DNA from: Limosilactobacillus oris | GTDB lineage: Bacteria; Bacillota; Bacilli; Lactobacillales; Lactobacillaceae | Assembly: GCF_025311495.1 (NCBI RefSeq) | Contig: NZ_CP104398.1 | Span: 1,612,001 to 1,676,000, forward strand | Reading direction: 5' to 3' | Length of the DNA stretch: 64,000 bases | Shown: positions 49,077 to 59,200 of the stretch, piece by piece | Numbering within the stretch: position 1 is the first letter of the stretch | How the letters are laid out: every line of letters begins with the position of its first letter | Translations under genes and position numbers: made by a program | Notes under the pieces: model-generated | Seen by the model: only the letters and a program-made list of their open reading frames with translations | What the model was told of the DNA's origin: nothing | Databases searched by the model: none

Positions 49077-51392
49077 ATGGAAGCAGGAGAACAACGGGCG
49101 GAGCAAGCGCGGGTGGACCAGGTCGAGCGGGAGATCAAGCGCCAGGTCGCCACGGCTGAACAGGCGGTTGACGAAGCCCACCAGGAAACCCGGGCGGTAG
49201 AAAAGAATTATAGCGAAAACGCCTCGATTAACCGCTACGAAGTCGATGATATTGCCGAATCGCGGTCGGAGCTGGAACAGCAACGGCGGCTGGTCTCTCA
49301 AGCGGCGGAAAATGAAAACATCATCAAACACCAGTTGCGGACCCTGCAAAATCTTCAGGGGTCCCCATACTTTGGGCGGATCGACATCCTTGATCCAGGT
49401 GAAGACGAACCGGAACGCTTGTATATCGGGACTGCCTCCCTCATGAACAGCGACCGGACGGACTTTTTGATCTATGATTGGCGGGCGCCCATCTCCGGAG
49501 TTTACTATAACGGTACCCTGGGCAAGGTGCAGTACGAAACACCAGCTGGTACCCAGTCGACCGAGCTGGTTAAAAAGCGGCAGTTCACCATCAAAGACGG
49601 GCGGATCACTAACATGTTCGATACCAATGAAACGGTAGGGGACGAGCTCCTTCAGGCAGCGCTGGGAGCCCAAAATGACCAGTACATGCGCAACATCGTG
49701 GCAACGATTCAGCAGGAGCAGAATGACATTATCCGCAACACGAGCAGTGACCTCTTGCTGGTGCAAGGGGTGGCCGGTTCTGGGAAAACCTCGGCGATTT
49801 TACAGCGGATTGCCTACCTGCTTTACCACAGCCGGGCTGACCTGAACGCCGACCAAATCGTTTTATTCAGTCCCAACAACCTCTTTAGCCACTATATCTC
49901 AGAGGTCCTGCCGAGTCTGGGAGAGCGGAACATGCGGCAGGTAACGTTGGCGGGCTTTTTGCGGCGCCGCTTTGAGGGGCTGCAAGTAGAAACCCTCTTT
50001 GACCGCTATGAAGAGCGGCAAAGCGAAGCAACGGCTGCGCACGCGGCAGCTAACTTTCTCGAAAGTGCCACGGTGATGACGGCGGTGCGCCAGTACGTTC
50101 ACCAGTTGCCGGTTGACCAGGTACAGTTTGCCAACCTGACTTTTAACAGCCAGGTCTTCTTCAGTGCGGACCACATTCGGGAGTTGTACCAGCGTTTGCC
50201 GGCCTCTTTGTCGGCAGCTGACCGGCTGGTCCAGCTGAAAAACAAGCTGATTCGTGAACTTCAGCACCGGGTTCGGGAGGAGGCCAAGAAGGATTGGGTT
50301 GCCAAAGCTCTTGACGAATTAGATGTTCAGCAGTTGCATAGCCTCTACGGTCAACGGTCTGTCGACGATTTCAAGGACGAAGAGGCCCAATATGCCTACC
50401 TGGCCCGTAAACTGGCGAAGCGCCGCCTGCGGGTAGTTGCGGATGCCATCTACAATAACTATTTCATCGACTTTTACAACCAGTATGAACGGTTCCTGCG
50501 GCAGGTGGACCTACCACAAACGATTAGCAACCGGGACTGGATTGGGGTGCTTACTGACTACCAAAATGAAATCGAGTACCACCGGATTAAGTTGATGCAC
50601 ACCGCGCCCTTATTGTACTTGCGGGATTTAATGACTGGCAGCGGTCAGAACCGCTCCTTCCAATACGTATTTATTGATGAAATGCAAGACTACCCCCTGG
50701 CAACCCTGGTCTACCTCCGCCACGCCTTTCCCCGGGCCAAGTTTACCGTGCTCGGCGACAGTGAGCAGGCCCTGTTTAAGCCTCTCCAGCTCCCTGGGGC
50801 CATGTTGAAGGAACTGCGGACGGTGCTGGATGCCAAGCACCCGCAGTTGATTTCTCTTAACCGCAGCTACCGGTCAACCGCGGAAATTACCGATTTTGCC
50901 AAGGCACTGCTGCCGGACGGCGAACAAATCGTTTCCTTTACTCGGCATGGTGAAAAGCCCCGTTTGCTGGTGCGGTATGACGAGGCCAGCTTTAATCAGG
51001 CCCTAGTGGAAACCATCATCCAACAGCGAGCGGACTACGAAACGGTCGCGGTCCTGACTAAGAACCGGGAGCAGGCCCAGGCAATCTACCGTTTCCTGCA
51101 CCAGCGCCAACTGGGCGATTTGCACCTGCTAACCGCCCGGGATAGTGACCTGCCAGCGGGAATCCTGGTTTTACCGGTGTACCTCGCTAAGGGGCTGGAG
51201 TTCGACGCGGTCATCGCTGCAGATGTTTCCACCGCCAACCTGCAGAACGTGGATGCTGTCGGGATGGTTTACACGATGGCGACCCGGGCAATGCACCATT
51301 TGACTTTGTTGAGCAAAGGAGCGGTAACGCGAGCGATTAATTCTGCCGCAAGTCAGCAACTGGTGATCGAACATGAATTTACAGATAAATAA
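49077..51392 (+). CDS. helD: HelD-type UvrD-family helicase (RNA polymerase recycling motor)
   Basis: A 771-residue superfamily 1 protein. A charged N-terminal coiled coil (about residues 1-90) matches the arm that HelD inserts into RNA polymerase. Walker A is VQGVAGSGKTSAILQRIAYL (about 228-247), Walker B is FIDEMQDYPLATL (about 533), and motifs IV-VI follow (SLNRSYRSTAEI; LAKGLEFDAVI; MATRAMHHL). HelD dissociates stalled RNA polymerase from nucleic acid. ATG 49077 follows AAAAGAGGGGCTTGA. It stands alone. Confidence 0.9.
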   Translation: MEAGEQRAEQARVDQVEREIKRQVATAEQAVDEAHQETRAVEKNYSENASINRYEVDDIAESRSELEQQRRLVSQAAENENIIKHQLRTLQNLQGSPYFGRIDILDPGEDEPERLYIGTASLMNSDRTDFLIYDWRAPISGVYYNGTLGKVQYETPAGTQSTELVKKRQFTIKDGRITNMFDTNETVGDELLQAALGAQNDQYMRNIVATIQQEQNDIIRNTSSDLLLVQGVAGSGKTSAILQRIAYLLYHSRADLNADQIVLFSPNNLFSHYISEVLPSLGERNMRQVTLAGFLRRRFEGLQVETLFDRYEERQSEATAAHAAANFLESATVMTAVRQYVHQLPVDQVQFANLTFNSQVFFSADHIRELYQRLPASLSAADRLVQLKNKLIRELQHRVREEAKKDWVAKALDELDVQQLHSLYGQRSVDDFKDEEAQYAYLARKLAKRRLRVVADAIYNNYFIDFYNQYERFLRQVDLPQTISNRDWIGVLTDYQNEIEYHRIKLMHTAPLLYLRDLMTGSGQNRSFQYVFIDEMQDYPLATLVYLRHAFPRAKFTVLGDSEQALFKPLQLPGAMLKELRTVLDAKHPQLISLNRSYRSTAEITDFAKALLPDGEQIVSFTRHGEKPRLLVRYDEASFNQALVETIIQQRADYETVAVLTKNREQAQAIYRFLHQRQLGDLHLLTARDSDLPAGILVLPVYLAKGLEFDAVIAADVSTANLQNVDAVGMVYTMATRAMHHLTLLSKGAVTRAINSAASQQLVIEHEFTDK

Positions 51393-51460
51393 TAAAACGC
51401 TTTCATGATAATGGGCGATATGTTACGCTATCATTAGTGACTTATAAGGAGATGTTCCCG

Positions 51461-51922
51461 ATGGTAAAAGATGAATATACGTTAGTGTTAGTCAAACCAG
51501 ATGGTGTTAAGACCCGCCATATTGGTGATATTATTACCCGAATCGAGCGGAAAGGCTACACGATTGAGGCACTTAAGATGATTATTCCAACCGAAGAAAA
51601 GCTGCGCCAGCACTATGCTGACAAGGTTGATAAGCCTTTCTTCCCAGAGCTGTTGGAATATATGACGGAAGGCCCAATCGTTGGGATTGTTGTTTCCGGG
51701 ACTAATGTTATTCAAGCCATTCACAACATGGCGGGGGCAACTAACCCTGGTGAGGCTGAATGGGGAACGATCCGTGGTGACTACGGCCGGGAATGGCCGG
51801 ATGGCAACCTGCGGAACATCATTCACACGTCAGATACGGTGGAGAGTGCTAACCATGAAATCGGCATCTGGTTCCCAGAATTTGACATTGAACAGGCGCG
51901 TAAGGCCCATTTGAGCGACTAA
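51461..51922 (+). CDS. ndk: Nucleoside diphosphate kinase
   Basis: A 153-residue Ndk that transfers phosphate from ATP to NDPs. The KPDGVKTRHIGDII strand (about 12-26) and the phosphohistidine in LRNIIHTSDTVESA (about 122) are conserved, as is the NPGEAEWGTIRGDYG nucleotide loop. ATG 51461 has AAGGAGATGTTCCCG before it. Ndk is absent from many lactobacilli, so its presence is of some taxonomic use. Confidence 0.94.
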   Translation: MVKDEYTLVLVKPDGVKTRHIGDIITRIERKGYTIEALKMIIPTEEKLRQHYADKVDKPFFPELLEYMTEGPIVGIVVSGTNVIQAIHNMAGATNPGEAEWGTIRGDYGREWPDGNLRNIIHTSDTVESANHEIGIWFPEFDIEQARKAHLSD

Positions 51923-51951
51923 CATCTAATAGTGAGATGGTAATAAAATAA

Positions 51952-52012
51952 AAGCGAATAACAAGGCCTCCAAAGCTCGGTAAAAGCGAGCTCTGAAGGC
52001 CTGTTTTCGCTT
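51952..52012 (+). terminator. Terminator after ndk
   Basis: Long stem AAGCGAATAACAAGGCCT... / ...AGGCCTGTTTTCGCTT with an inner AGCTCG / CGAGCT stem. It is a relative of the hairpins at 25509 and 46801. Confidence 0.75.
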
Positions 52013-52047
52013 GCAGGAGCAGGAAAAGTCATAAAGGAGTGAGTGAA

Positions 52048-52896
52048 TTGAATAAGAATACGCAGCGGTGGGCAGCTGCCTTGGTGATTGCGGCGCTGGT
52101 CGTGATCGGTGCCTTCGCCTGGTATAGCCAGCGGCGAACCAGTCGCTTTATTCAGTCGACGACGCCAACCCTCTTCTTTCATGGTGGCGGCTCCTCTTAC
52201 CATGCCGAGGAACACATGGTTAACGCCGCTAAGAAGGCGGGGGTTACCAAAACGGTTCTCCGGGCCGACGTTAGCAAGAGCGGCCAGGTAACCCTGCACG
52301 GGACAATGCAGCGGCATGCCATTAACCCGATTGTTGAGGTTAACTACCAAAACAACCGCCAACTTGACTTTCAAAAACATGGAGAGTGGGCTGGAAACGT
52401 GGTCCGTGTCCTGCAGCAACGGTACGGGATTAAGAAGGTTAACATGGTAGGTCATTCCCTGGGAAATATTTCGATTATCTATTATGAGTTGCAAAACGGG
52501 CGAAATCCCCGGGTGCCCCAGTTGCAAAAGCAGGTTGATATTGCGGGGCACTTTGCGGGCTTAAACTTTGCTGGGCTTCCTGCCGCGATTCGCCAACCCC
52601 AAAGACTAAAGTTAGCCAAGGATGGCAAGCCCAATAAGATGAACGCAACTTACCGGGGAATGACTAAGGTCCGGCAGGTTTATCCGCAGGGCCAGGTTGC
52701 CGTACTGGATATTGTTGGTGATACTGGGCATGGCACTGATGGGACGGTTCCCAATGTGTCATCGCTTAGCCTCAAGTACCTGGTGGCTAGCCGGGCTAAA
52801 TCATACCAAGTTAAGGTGTTCCACGGTAAGAACGCCCAGCACTCCAAGCTCCACAGCAATCCAGCCGTTGACCGGGCACTGATTAAGTTTCTTTAG
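52048..52896 (+). CDS. DUF915 alpha/beta hydrolase, membrane-anchored
   Basis: About 282 residues. An N-terminal membrane anchor (WAAALVIAALVVIGAFAWY) is followed by an extracellular alpha/beta-hydrolase fold of the DUF915 family: FFHGGGSS oxyanion region (about 45), nucleophile Ser in MVGHSLGNISI (about 140) and a C-terminal catalytic-type His in NAQHSKLH. Such proteins are common secreted or surface lipase/esterase-like enzymes of lactobacilli with unknown natural substrate. TTG 52048 is at a good distance from AAAGGA; GTG 52039 is too close. Confidence 0.87.
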   Translation: MNKNTQRWAAALVIAALVVIGAFAWYSQRRTSRFIQSTTPTLFFHGGGSSYHAEEHMVNAAKKAGVTKTVLRADVSKSGQVTLHGTMQRHAINPIVEVNYQNNRQLDFQKHGEWAGNVVRVLQQRYGIKKVNMVGHSLGNISIIYYELQNGRNPRVPQLQKQVDIAGHFAGLNFAGLPAAIRQPQRLKLAKDGKPNKMNATYRGMTKVRQVYPQGQVAVLDIVGDTGHGTDGTVPNVSSLSLKYLVASRAKSYQVKVFHGKNAQHSKLHSNPAVDRALIKFL

Positions 52897-52900
52897 GAAA

Positions 52901-52946
52901 AATAATAAAACCCGAATCGCCAGCGAGCAATCCGGGTTTTATTATT
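52901..52946. terminator. Bidirectional terminator between converging genes
   Basis: AATAATAAAACCCG / CGGGTTTTATTATT arms are perfect and serve both the DUF915 gene and the AraC gene. Confidence 0.85.
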
Positions 52947-53776
52947 TAATATCTTGTCTGCCGGTAGGCGCTGGGACTAAAGCCGGTGTACCGTTTGAAG
53001 GCCTTGGAAAAGGTGAATTCATCATGGTAGCCAACCTCACCGGCAATTTGGCGGACCGGTTCGGTCGAACCCCGCAATCGCTGCCGGGCTTCTTCCATCC
53101 GTAACCGGATAAGGTAGTCTTGCGGGGAAATGGTCAGCCCCTTTTTAAAAATGGTGTAGAGGTAGCTGCGGGAGAGTCCCAGGTGGTCACAGAGACTGGC
53201 GACTGTGCACGTGCTATGCCGGTAGTTTTGCTCTAAATAACTTTGGGCCAGCTGGAGGTGCTTCTGGGCCTTGCTACCCGTCTGAGAAGATTTCCCGGGA
53301 AATTCCGTGACTAGCTGGTAAAACATTTGGTAGGTCAGCGCCTCGGTGAGAATGTCGTTTGCCAGGGAATTATCATGCTTGAGGGTCGTGTAGAGGAGTT
53401 TTAAGTAGTGGCTGAACTGACTATCCTGTACTTGGCGTAAGTAGCGTTGACTGCTGAGTTTCGACCCGTCGAGCATTGCTTTGATTTTGGCCCCGGCAAA
53501 GCCAATCCAGAGGTAGGTCCAGGGGTGTTCGCCGTCCGCCTGGTAAAAGCAGGGAACGTCTTTAGGCAGGAGGAAAACGTCCCCTTGCTTGAGACTAACG
53601 GCGGGGCGGTTAGCGGATGAAAAGGTACCTTGGCCGTCGAGAATGTAGTGCAGGACGTAATTGCTGCGGACGTTATTACCCCGGAAAAAGTAATTCGGCG
53701 GACAACTATCCTGGCCGATAAAGAGGATGTTGCTTTCCAGACGGTTGTTATCCAGATTCTTAAAATCATTATCCAT
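52946..53776 (-). CDS. AraC-family regulator of alpha-galactosidase
   Basis: A 276-residue regulator with a cupin sensor half (NYVLHYILDGQGTFSSANRP; GDVFLLPKDVPCFYQAD, to about residue 90) and a C-terminal AraC DNA-binding domain (about 175-270: CDHLGLSRSYLYTIFKKGLT and GYHDEFTFSKAFKRYTGFSP). It is divergent from the GH36 alpha-galactosidase gene, matching the MsmR/RafR arrangement where an AraC protein activates alpha-galactoside use. A 34-bp perfect palindromic element lies between the two genes. Confidence 0.88.
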   Translation of the reverse strand: MDNDFKNLDNNRLESNILFIGQDSCPPNYFFRGNNVRSNYVLHYILDGQGTFSSANRPAVSLKQGDVFLLPKDVPCFYQADGEHPWTYLWIGFAGAKIKAMLDGSKLSSQRYLRQVQDSQFSHYLKLLYTTLKHDNSLANDILTEALTYQMFYQLVTEFPGKSSQTGSKAQKHLQLAQSYLEQNYRHSTCTVASLCDHLGLSRSYLYTIFKKGLTISPQDYLIRLRMEEARQRLRGSTEPVRQIAGEVGYHDEFTFSKAFKRYTGFSPSAYRQTRY

Positions 53777-53853
53777 AATAATTGCGGCCTCCTGTTAATA
53801 TGATTTATAAAAATAACGAGGAAAATTGAATACACCAATAATGATGATTGGTA

Positions 53854-53887
53854 CATGGCAAAATGTTCTTACAATCATTTTGCCATG
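53854..53887. promoter_or_regulatory. 34-bp perfect inverted repeat between araC-type gene and melA
   Basis: CATGGCAAAATG (53854-53865) and CATTTTGCCATG (53876-53887) are exact complements separated by ten bases. There is no following T run, so it is more likely a regulator site than a terminator. It lies 78 bp before the AraC start and about 97 bp before melA. Confidence 0.65.
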
Positions 53888-53940
53888 AATGAGGCCAAAT
53901 TGCTATGGATTGACCGTGGCTGTTTTAATATAATATTCAC

Positions 53941-53954
53941 TGTAAGCGGATTCA
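53941..53954 (+). promoter_or_regulatory. cre site before melA
   Basis: TGTAAGCGGATTCA matches the CcpA cre consensus at 13 of 14 positions. It lies downstream of a TATAAT box (53927-53932), in a position that would block transcription when glucose is present. Confidence 0.72.
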
Positions 53955-53983
53955 AAAAACTGAATAAAAAGGGGTTATTCAAA

Positions 53984-56203
53984 ATGAGTATCCACGTCAA
54001 TGAGGAACAAAAACTATTTCACTTGCAAACGGCCAAGACCAGTTATATTTTCAAAATTCTGGAAAATGGGGACGCAGGTCAACTATACTATGGTCCCCGT
54101 ATTCCGGTGAAGCGGGCTTATGAAAACCTGGCGAGCCGCGAAGAACATGATTGTACCAACACCCTGACTGTTGACCAGCCCGATTTCCAACTCGAACTGA
54201 TCAAGCAGGAGTATGCGGGCCTCGGCAAGGGCGACTACCGCTACCCGGCCTACCAGATTACCTACCATGACGGTTCCCGGACGTCAGAATTCAAGTACGC
54301 TGGCTTCAAGATTACGAATGGCAAACAGCGACTAGCCGACCTGCCATCCAGCTTTGATGACCAGGGGGACGACGCCCAGACCCTAGACATCGAATTCCGG
54401 GATAGCTACGCCGACGTTATGCTGACCCTGCACTACACGGCTTTTGACAAGGAAGACGTGATTGTCCGGAGCGCTACCTTTACCAACCACGGCGACGCAA
54501 TCGTCCTTAACCGGGCCCTGAGTGCTCAGCTAGACCTGCCGGACAGCAATTATGACATGGTGCAATTCGATGGGAGCTGGGCGCGGGAACGGCACCTAAG
54601 CCGGACACCATTACGCTCCGGCGTGCAGAGCATCAGCAGCTTGCGGACTGCTTCCAGCCACCAGCACAACCCGTTCTTTATGCTGGCTCGGCCGCACACC
54701 GACAACAACCAGGGTGGTGTCTTCGGCTTCAACTTTATTTACTCCGGCAACTTCATCGACTCCGTGGAAGTGGACCAGTTTGACACGACCCGGGTGCTGG
54801 TTGGAATCAACCCGGATGAATTCGGCTGGCACTTAGCGGACGGCGAAAGTTTCCAGACACCGGAAGCGGTCATGACATACACCAGCGCTGGTTTTAACCA
54901 ACTGAGTCACCAACTGGCGGACTTCTACCAGGACCACCTGATCAACCCGCACTTTGCTCGCCAGGAGCGGCCAATCCTGATTAACAACTGGGAAGCCACT
55001 TTCATGGACTTCACTGAGGAGAAGCTGATGCCAATTGTCGACGAGGCACACAAGCTCGGCATTGAAATGTTCGTGTTGGATGACGGGTGGTTTGGTCACC
55101 GGGACGATGACAAGTCTAGTCTGGGTGACTGGTTCGTTGATGAGAAGAAGTTCGCCCACGGAATCGACGGCTTTGCCCAGAAGGTGCACGACCGGGGGAT
55201 GAAGTTCGGCCTCTGGTTTGAACCGGAAATGATTTCAATTGATAGCAAGCTCTATGAGGACCATCCAGACTGGATGATTGCCACGCCGGGCCGGCAGAGT
55301 ACGCCAGCACGGAACCAGTATGTCCTTGACATGACGCGGACCGAGGTAGTTGATTACCTGGTTGACCACATCAGCGCGATTATCAAGAAGACCCAGCTGG
55401 ACTATATCAAGTGGGACATGAACCGGAACATTACCGAAATGTACGGGGCTCAGCTGCCAGCCGACCGGCAATTGGAGTTTGCCCACCGCTACATCCTTGG
55501 TGTTTACCAGCTCTACTCCCGGTTGACGCGGGCTTTCCCAAAGGTTCTCTTTGAATCCTGTGCCTCCGGTGGTGGCCGTTTTGACCTTGGTATGATGTAC
55601 TACGCACCGCAAGCCTGGTGCAGTGACGATACTGATGCGGTGGAACGGATCAAAATCCAGGGCGGGACTTCTTATGGTTATCAGCAGTCGATGTGGGGCG
55701 CCCACGTTTCGGCCGTGCCGAATGACCAGGTGGGCCGCTTGACTTCCTTGGCCACCCGGGCCGCAGTAGCTTACTTCGGGGACTTTGGTTACGAACTGGA
55801 TATCACGAAACTGCCGGCCGACCAGTTGGCGGAAATCAAAGACCAGGTGGCCTTTTACAAGCAATACCGGCGCCTCTTCCAGTTTGGGCGGTTTTACCGG
55901 CTGGAAAATCCGGACACGGTTAGCGATAACGTTTACGGTTGGGAAGTGGTCAATGACGACCGTACTATGGCGATCGCGGCCCGTTTCCAGATCCTCAATG
56001 GAGCCAACCCAGCCTATATCCGGGTTTACTTTGCCGGCTTGGATCCAGAAAAGCAGTACATGGTCAATGACAGCCAGGAGAAGTTCTCCGGTGCTGAGTT
56101 AATGACCGCCGGCTACTTTGTCCCGCGGATTATGGACCGGACGAAGCCAGAGAAGGACCCGTCCGACTTTAGCAGCCGCCTCTTCGTGGTCAAGGAAGCA
56201 TAA
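53984..56203 (+). CDS. melA: GH36 alpha-galactosidase
   Basis: A 739-residue alpha-galactosidase of family GH36 that hydrolyses melibiose and raffinose-type sugars in the cytosol. The N-terminal beta-sandwich is followed by a barrel with WEATFMDFTEEKL (about 340), nucleophile Asp in DYIKWDMNRNITE (about 482), CASGGGRFDLGM (about 530) and acid/base Asp in WCSDDTDAVERI (about 551). ATG 53984 follows AAAGGGGTTATTCAAA. The DNA immediately after its stop is the interior of an unrelated, broken dehydratase-activase gene, so the region downstream has suffered a deletion. Confidence 0.95.
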   Translation: MSIHVNEEQKLFHLQTAKTSYIFKILENGDAGQLYYGPRIPVKRAYENLASREEHDCTNTLTVDQPDFQLELIKQEYAGLGKGDYRYPAYQITYHDGSRTSEFKYAGFKITNGKQRLADLPSSFDDQGDDAQTLDIEFRDSYADVMLTLHYTAFDKEDVIVRSATFTNHGDAIVLNRALSAQLDLPDSNYDMVQFDGSWARERHLSRTPLRSGVQSISSLRTASSHQHNPFFMLARPHTDNNQGGVFGFNFIYSGNFIDSVEVDQFDTTRVLVGINPDEFGWHLADGESFQTPEAVMTYTSAGFNQLSHQLADFYQDHLINPHFARQERPILINNWEATFMDFTEEKLMPIVDEAHKLGIEMFVLDDGWFGHRDDDKSSLGDWFVDEKKFAHGIDGFAQKVHDRGMKFGLWFEPEMISIDSKLYEDHPDWMIATPGRQSTPARNQYVLDMTRTEVVDYLVDHISAIIKKTQLDYIKWDMNRNITEMYGAQLPADRQLEFAHRYILGVYQLYSRLTRAFPKVLFESCASGGGRFDLGMMYYAPQAWCSDDTDAVERIKIQGGTSYGYQQSMWGAHVSAVPNDQVGRLTSLATRAAVAYFGDFGYELDITKLPADQLAEIKDQVAFYKQYRRLFQFGRFYRLENPDTVSDNVYGWEVVNDDRTMAIAARFQILNGANPAYIRVYFAGLDPEKQYMVNDSQEKFSGAELMTAGYFVPRIMDRTKPEKDPSDFSSRLFVVKEA

Positions 56204-56224
56204 GAAGCTGGTTTCACAAAGAAA

Positions 56225-59200
56225 TTGAGAAAAATCAACGATGGGGCCCGCAAAGAAGACATTGCTGCTAGTATTTTCCAAGCTGTGGTCAACCAAACCA
56301 TTTCCGGTCTGGCGGCAGGGCATAAGATCAGCGGGAATGTTGCCTTTCTGGGTGGCCCCCTCTACTTCATGGACCAGCTTCGCCAGCGCTTCATTAAAAC
56401 CCTCCACCTGACGGACGAAGAAGTGATCTTCCCGGCAAGCCCGCAACTCTTCGTGGCCCAGGGGGCGGCCCTGTATGCGGCCGATCAGCCGGAGTTGACC
56501 CTGATCATCCTGCTGGACCGGCTGGAGAATGGCGACGCGTCCGCCTTGGCCCCGTCCCACTCGTTGGCGCCGCTCTTTGAAAATGAAGACCAACTGGCCG
56601 CCTTTCGCCAGCGGCACGCCCAAGACCGGGTCGAAGCCGGCAACCTGGCTGACTACCACGGGACGGCCTTTCTGGGGATTGACGCGGGGTCCACGACTAC
56701 CAAAATCGTCCTGATGTCAGCCGACCACAAGCTGTTGTTTACCGAATATGATAACAACGACGGCGACCCCCTGGCGAAGGTCAAGCAGATGCTCAGCGAT
56801 TTGCAGGAGAAGATGCCAGCAGACGTCCGGATTGGCAAAGCCTGCGTAACCGGCTACGGGGAGCACCTGATCAAAAACGCCCTCAATGTTGACCTAGGCG
56901 AAGTGGAGACGGTGGCCCACTACCAGGCGGCGCACTACTTCCAGCCGGACGTTGACTCTATCCTGGATATTGGTGGTCAGGATATGAAGGCGATGACGGT
57001 CAAGAACGGCGCCCTGGCGGACATCAAGCTGAATGAGGCCTGTTCATCCGGCTGTGGGTCCTTCCTGGAAACCTTCGCGACGGGCCTGAAGTACGACATC
57101 CGCGAATTCGCCCAGGCGGCTCTCCTGGCAAGGCACCCGGCTGACCTTGGCTCCCGTTGCACGGTCTTTATGAACTCGAAGGTCAAGCAGGTGTAAAAGG
57201 AGGGGGCCACGATTGGCGACATTTCCGCCGGCCTGTCCTTCTCCATTATCAAGAACGCCCTCTTTAAGGTCATTAAGATGCGGAGTGCCGACGAATTGGG
57301 TGACCACATTGTGTGCCAGGGTGGAACCTTCTACAACGATGCCGTCTTGCGGGCCTTCGAAAAGATTGCGGGCGTCAACGTGGTCCGGCCGAACATCGCT
57401 GGCCTGATGGGGGCGTACGGCGCGGCCCTGATTGCGGAAAAGAACTACCAGGCCGGTGACCGGACCAGCTTGCTGTCGGTAAAGGAAATGGCCAACCTGT
57501 CCTTTGACAAGGAGTACATGCATTGCGGCGGCTGTGCCAATAACTGTGAACTGACCCTGACGATCTTTAACGACGGGCGCAAGTTCGTGACGGGGAACCG
57601 GTGCGAACGGGGAGAAGCCCGGGCCCTACACCTGCACGGGCAGCACCCGCGGAATAACGGCAAGGTCAACCTGGTCGAGCGCAAGTACAAGGAGCTCTTT
57701 AAGTACCGCCCGCTCCGCGGCAAACCGGCCAAACACGGGACGATTGGCCTGCCCCGGGTCCTCAATATGTATGAAGACTACCCGCTGTGGGCGACCTTCT
57801 TTAAGGAGTTGGGCTTCCGGACCATCCTGTCGCCGAAGGGCAGCAAGGAGCAGTATGACAAGGGGATGGAAACGATTCCGTCCGACACGGTCTGCTACCC
57901 GGCCAAAAACGTTCACGGTCACATTGCGGCCTTAATTGCCAACCGCCACGTCGACTGGATTTTCTACCCGGCGGTGGTTTACGAGCTGCAGGAGAAGAAG
58001 GCGGCCAATAACCACTTCAACTGCCCGATTGTTCAGTCCTACCCCGAAGTCATCCGCAATAACGTCGACGAAATCCGGAACGGCCAGGTTGATTTCCGCG
58101 ACCCCTTCCTCAACCTGGCGGACCACCAGTCGACGGCGGCGAACCTTTACGAGTGTTTCAAGGACCTGGGCGTCACCAAGCAGGAAGTCTGGACGGCGCT
58201 GGAAGCTGGCTACCAGGAACTAGCGGCTTTCCACCAGAAAGTCCGCAACTGGGGTGAGGATACCCTAGTGATGCTCAAGCAGAAGGGGGAACACGGGATT
58301 GTCCTTGCGGGGCGGCCTTACCACCTCGACCCGATGATTAATCACGGGATTTCCCAGATGATCGCCGCGGCTGGTTTCCACGTCCTGACGGAAGATTCGA
58401 TTGCCCACTTGGGGGACGTTCGCGGCCTGCGGGTGGTCAACCAGTGGTCTTACCACTCCCGCCTGTACGCTGCGGCCCGGATTGCGGCCAAGACGCCGGA
58501 ACTGGAATTCGTCCAGCTGAACTCCTTTGGCTGTGGGCTTGACGCAATCGATACCGACCAGGTCGAAGAAATTATGAACCAATACAACCGCCTCTACACC
58601 TGTCTTAAAATTGACGAGGGTGACAACCTGGGGGCAATCCGAATTCGGATTCGGTTCCTCAAAGCGGCCATCAAAGAACGAACTGAGAAGCAAGTCCGGC
58701 CGGAAAAGCTCTACGATAATCCGGCACCGGTCAAATTTACGAAAGAAATGAAGAGGCAAAAGTACACCCTGCTTCTGCCGATGCTGTCGCCAATCCACCA
58801 GCACAAGCTAGTGGACGTAGCACTGCGGGCTTCCGGCTACAACGTGGTCAACTTGCCAATCCAGGACCGGCGCTCGGTCGACGTGGGCACCCGCTTCGTC
58901 AACAACGATGCCTGTTACCCGGCAATTATTTCGATTGGGCAAATGGTTGAGGCCCTGCAAAGCGGGAAGTACGACCTCGACCATACCGCGGTGATGATGA
59001 GCCAAACCGGGGGCGGCTGCCGGGCAACCAACTATGTGCCGCTGATTCGAAAGGCCTTGAAGGACGCCGGCTTTGGTCAGGTTCCGGTAGTTTCAATCTC
59101 GCTCGGCAACCAGGGGGTCGAGACAACACCGGGCTTTACCTTTACCCTGCCACTGGTTAAGCGGGTCTCAATTGCCTTCCTGTACGAAGACCTCTTTGAA

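Noticed and set aside
35965-57196. Two separate genes interrupted by what look like CAA to TAA changes, suggesting recoding of TAA as glutamine
   Set aside because: TAA is the ordinary stop of many intact genes here (for example the helicase tail, melA and murT), so recoding is not supported. Both cases lie in genes that are otherwise dispensable or damaged.
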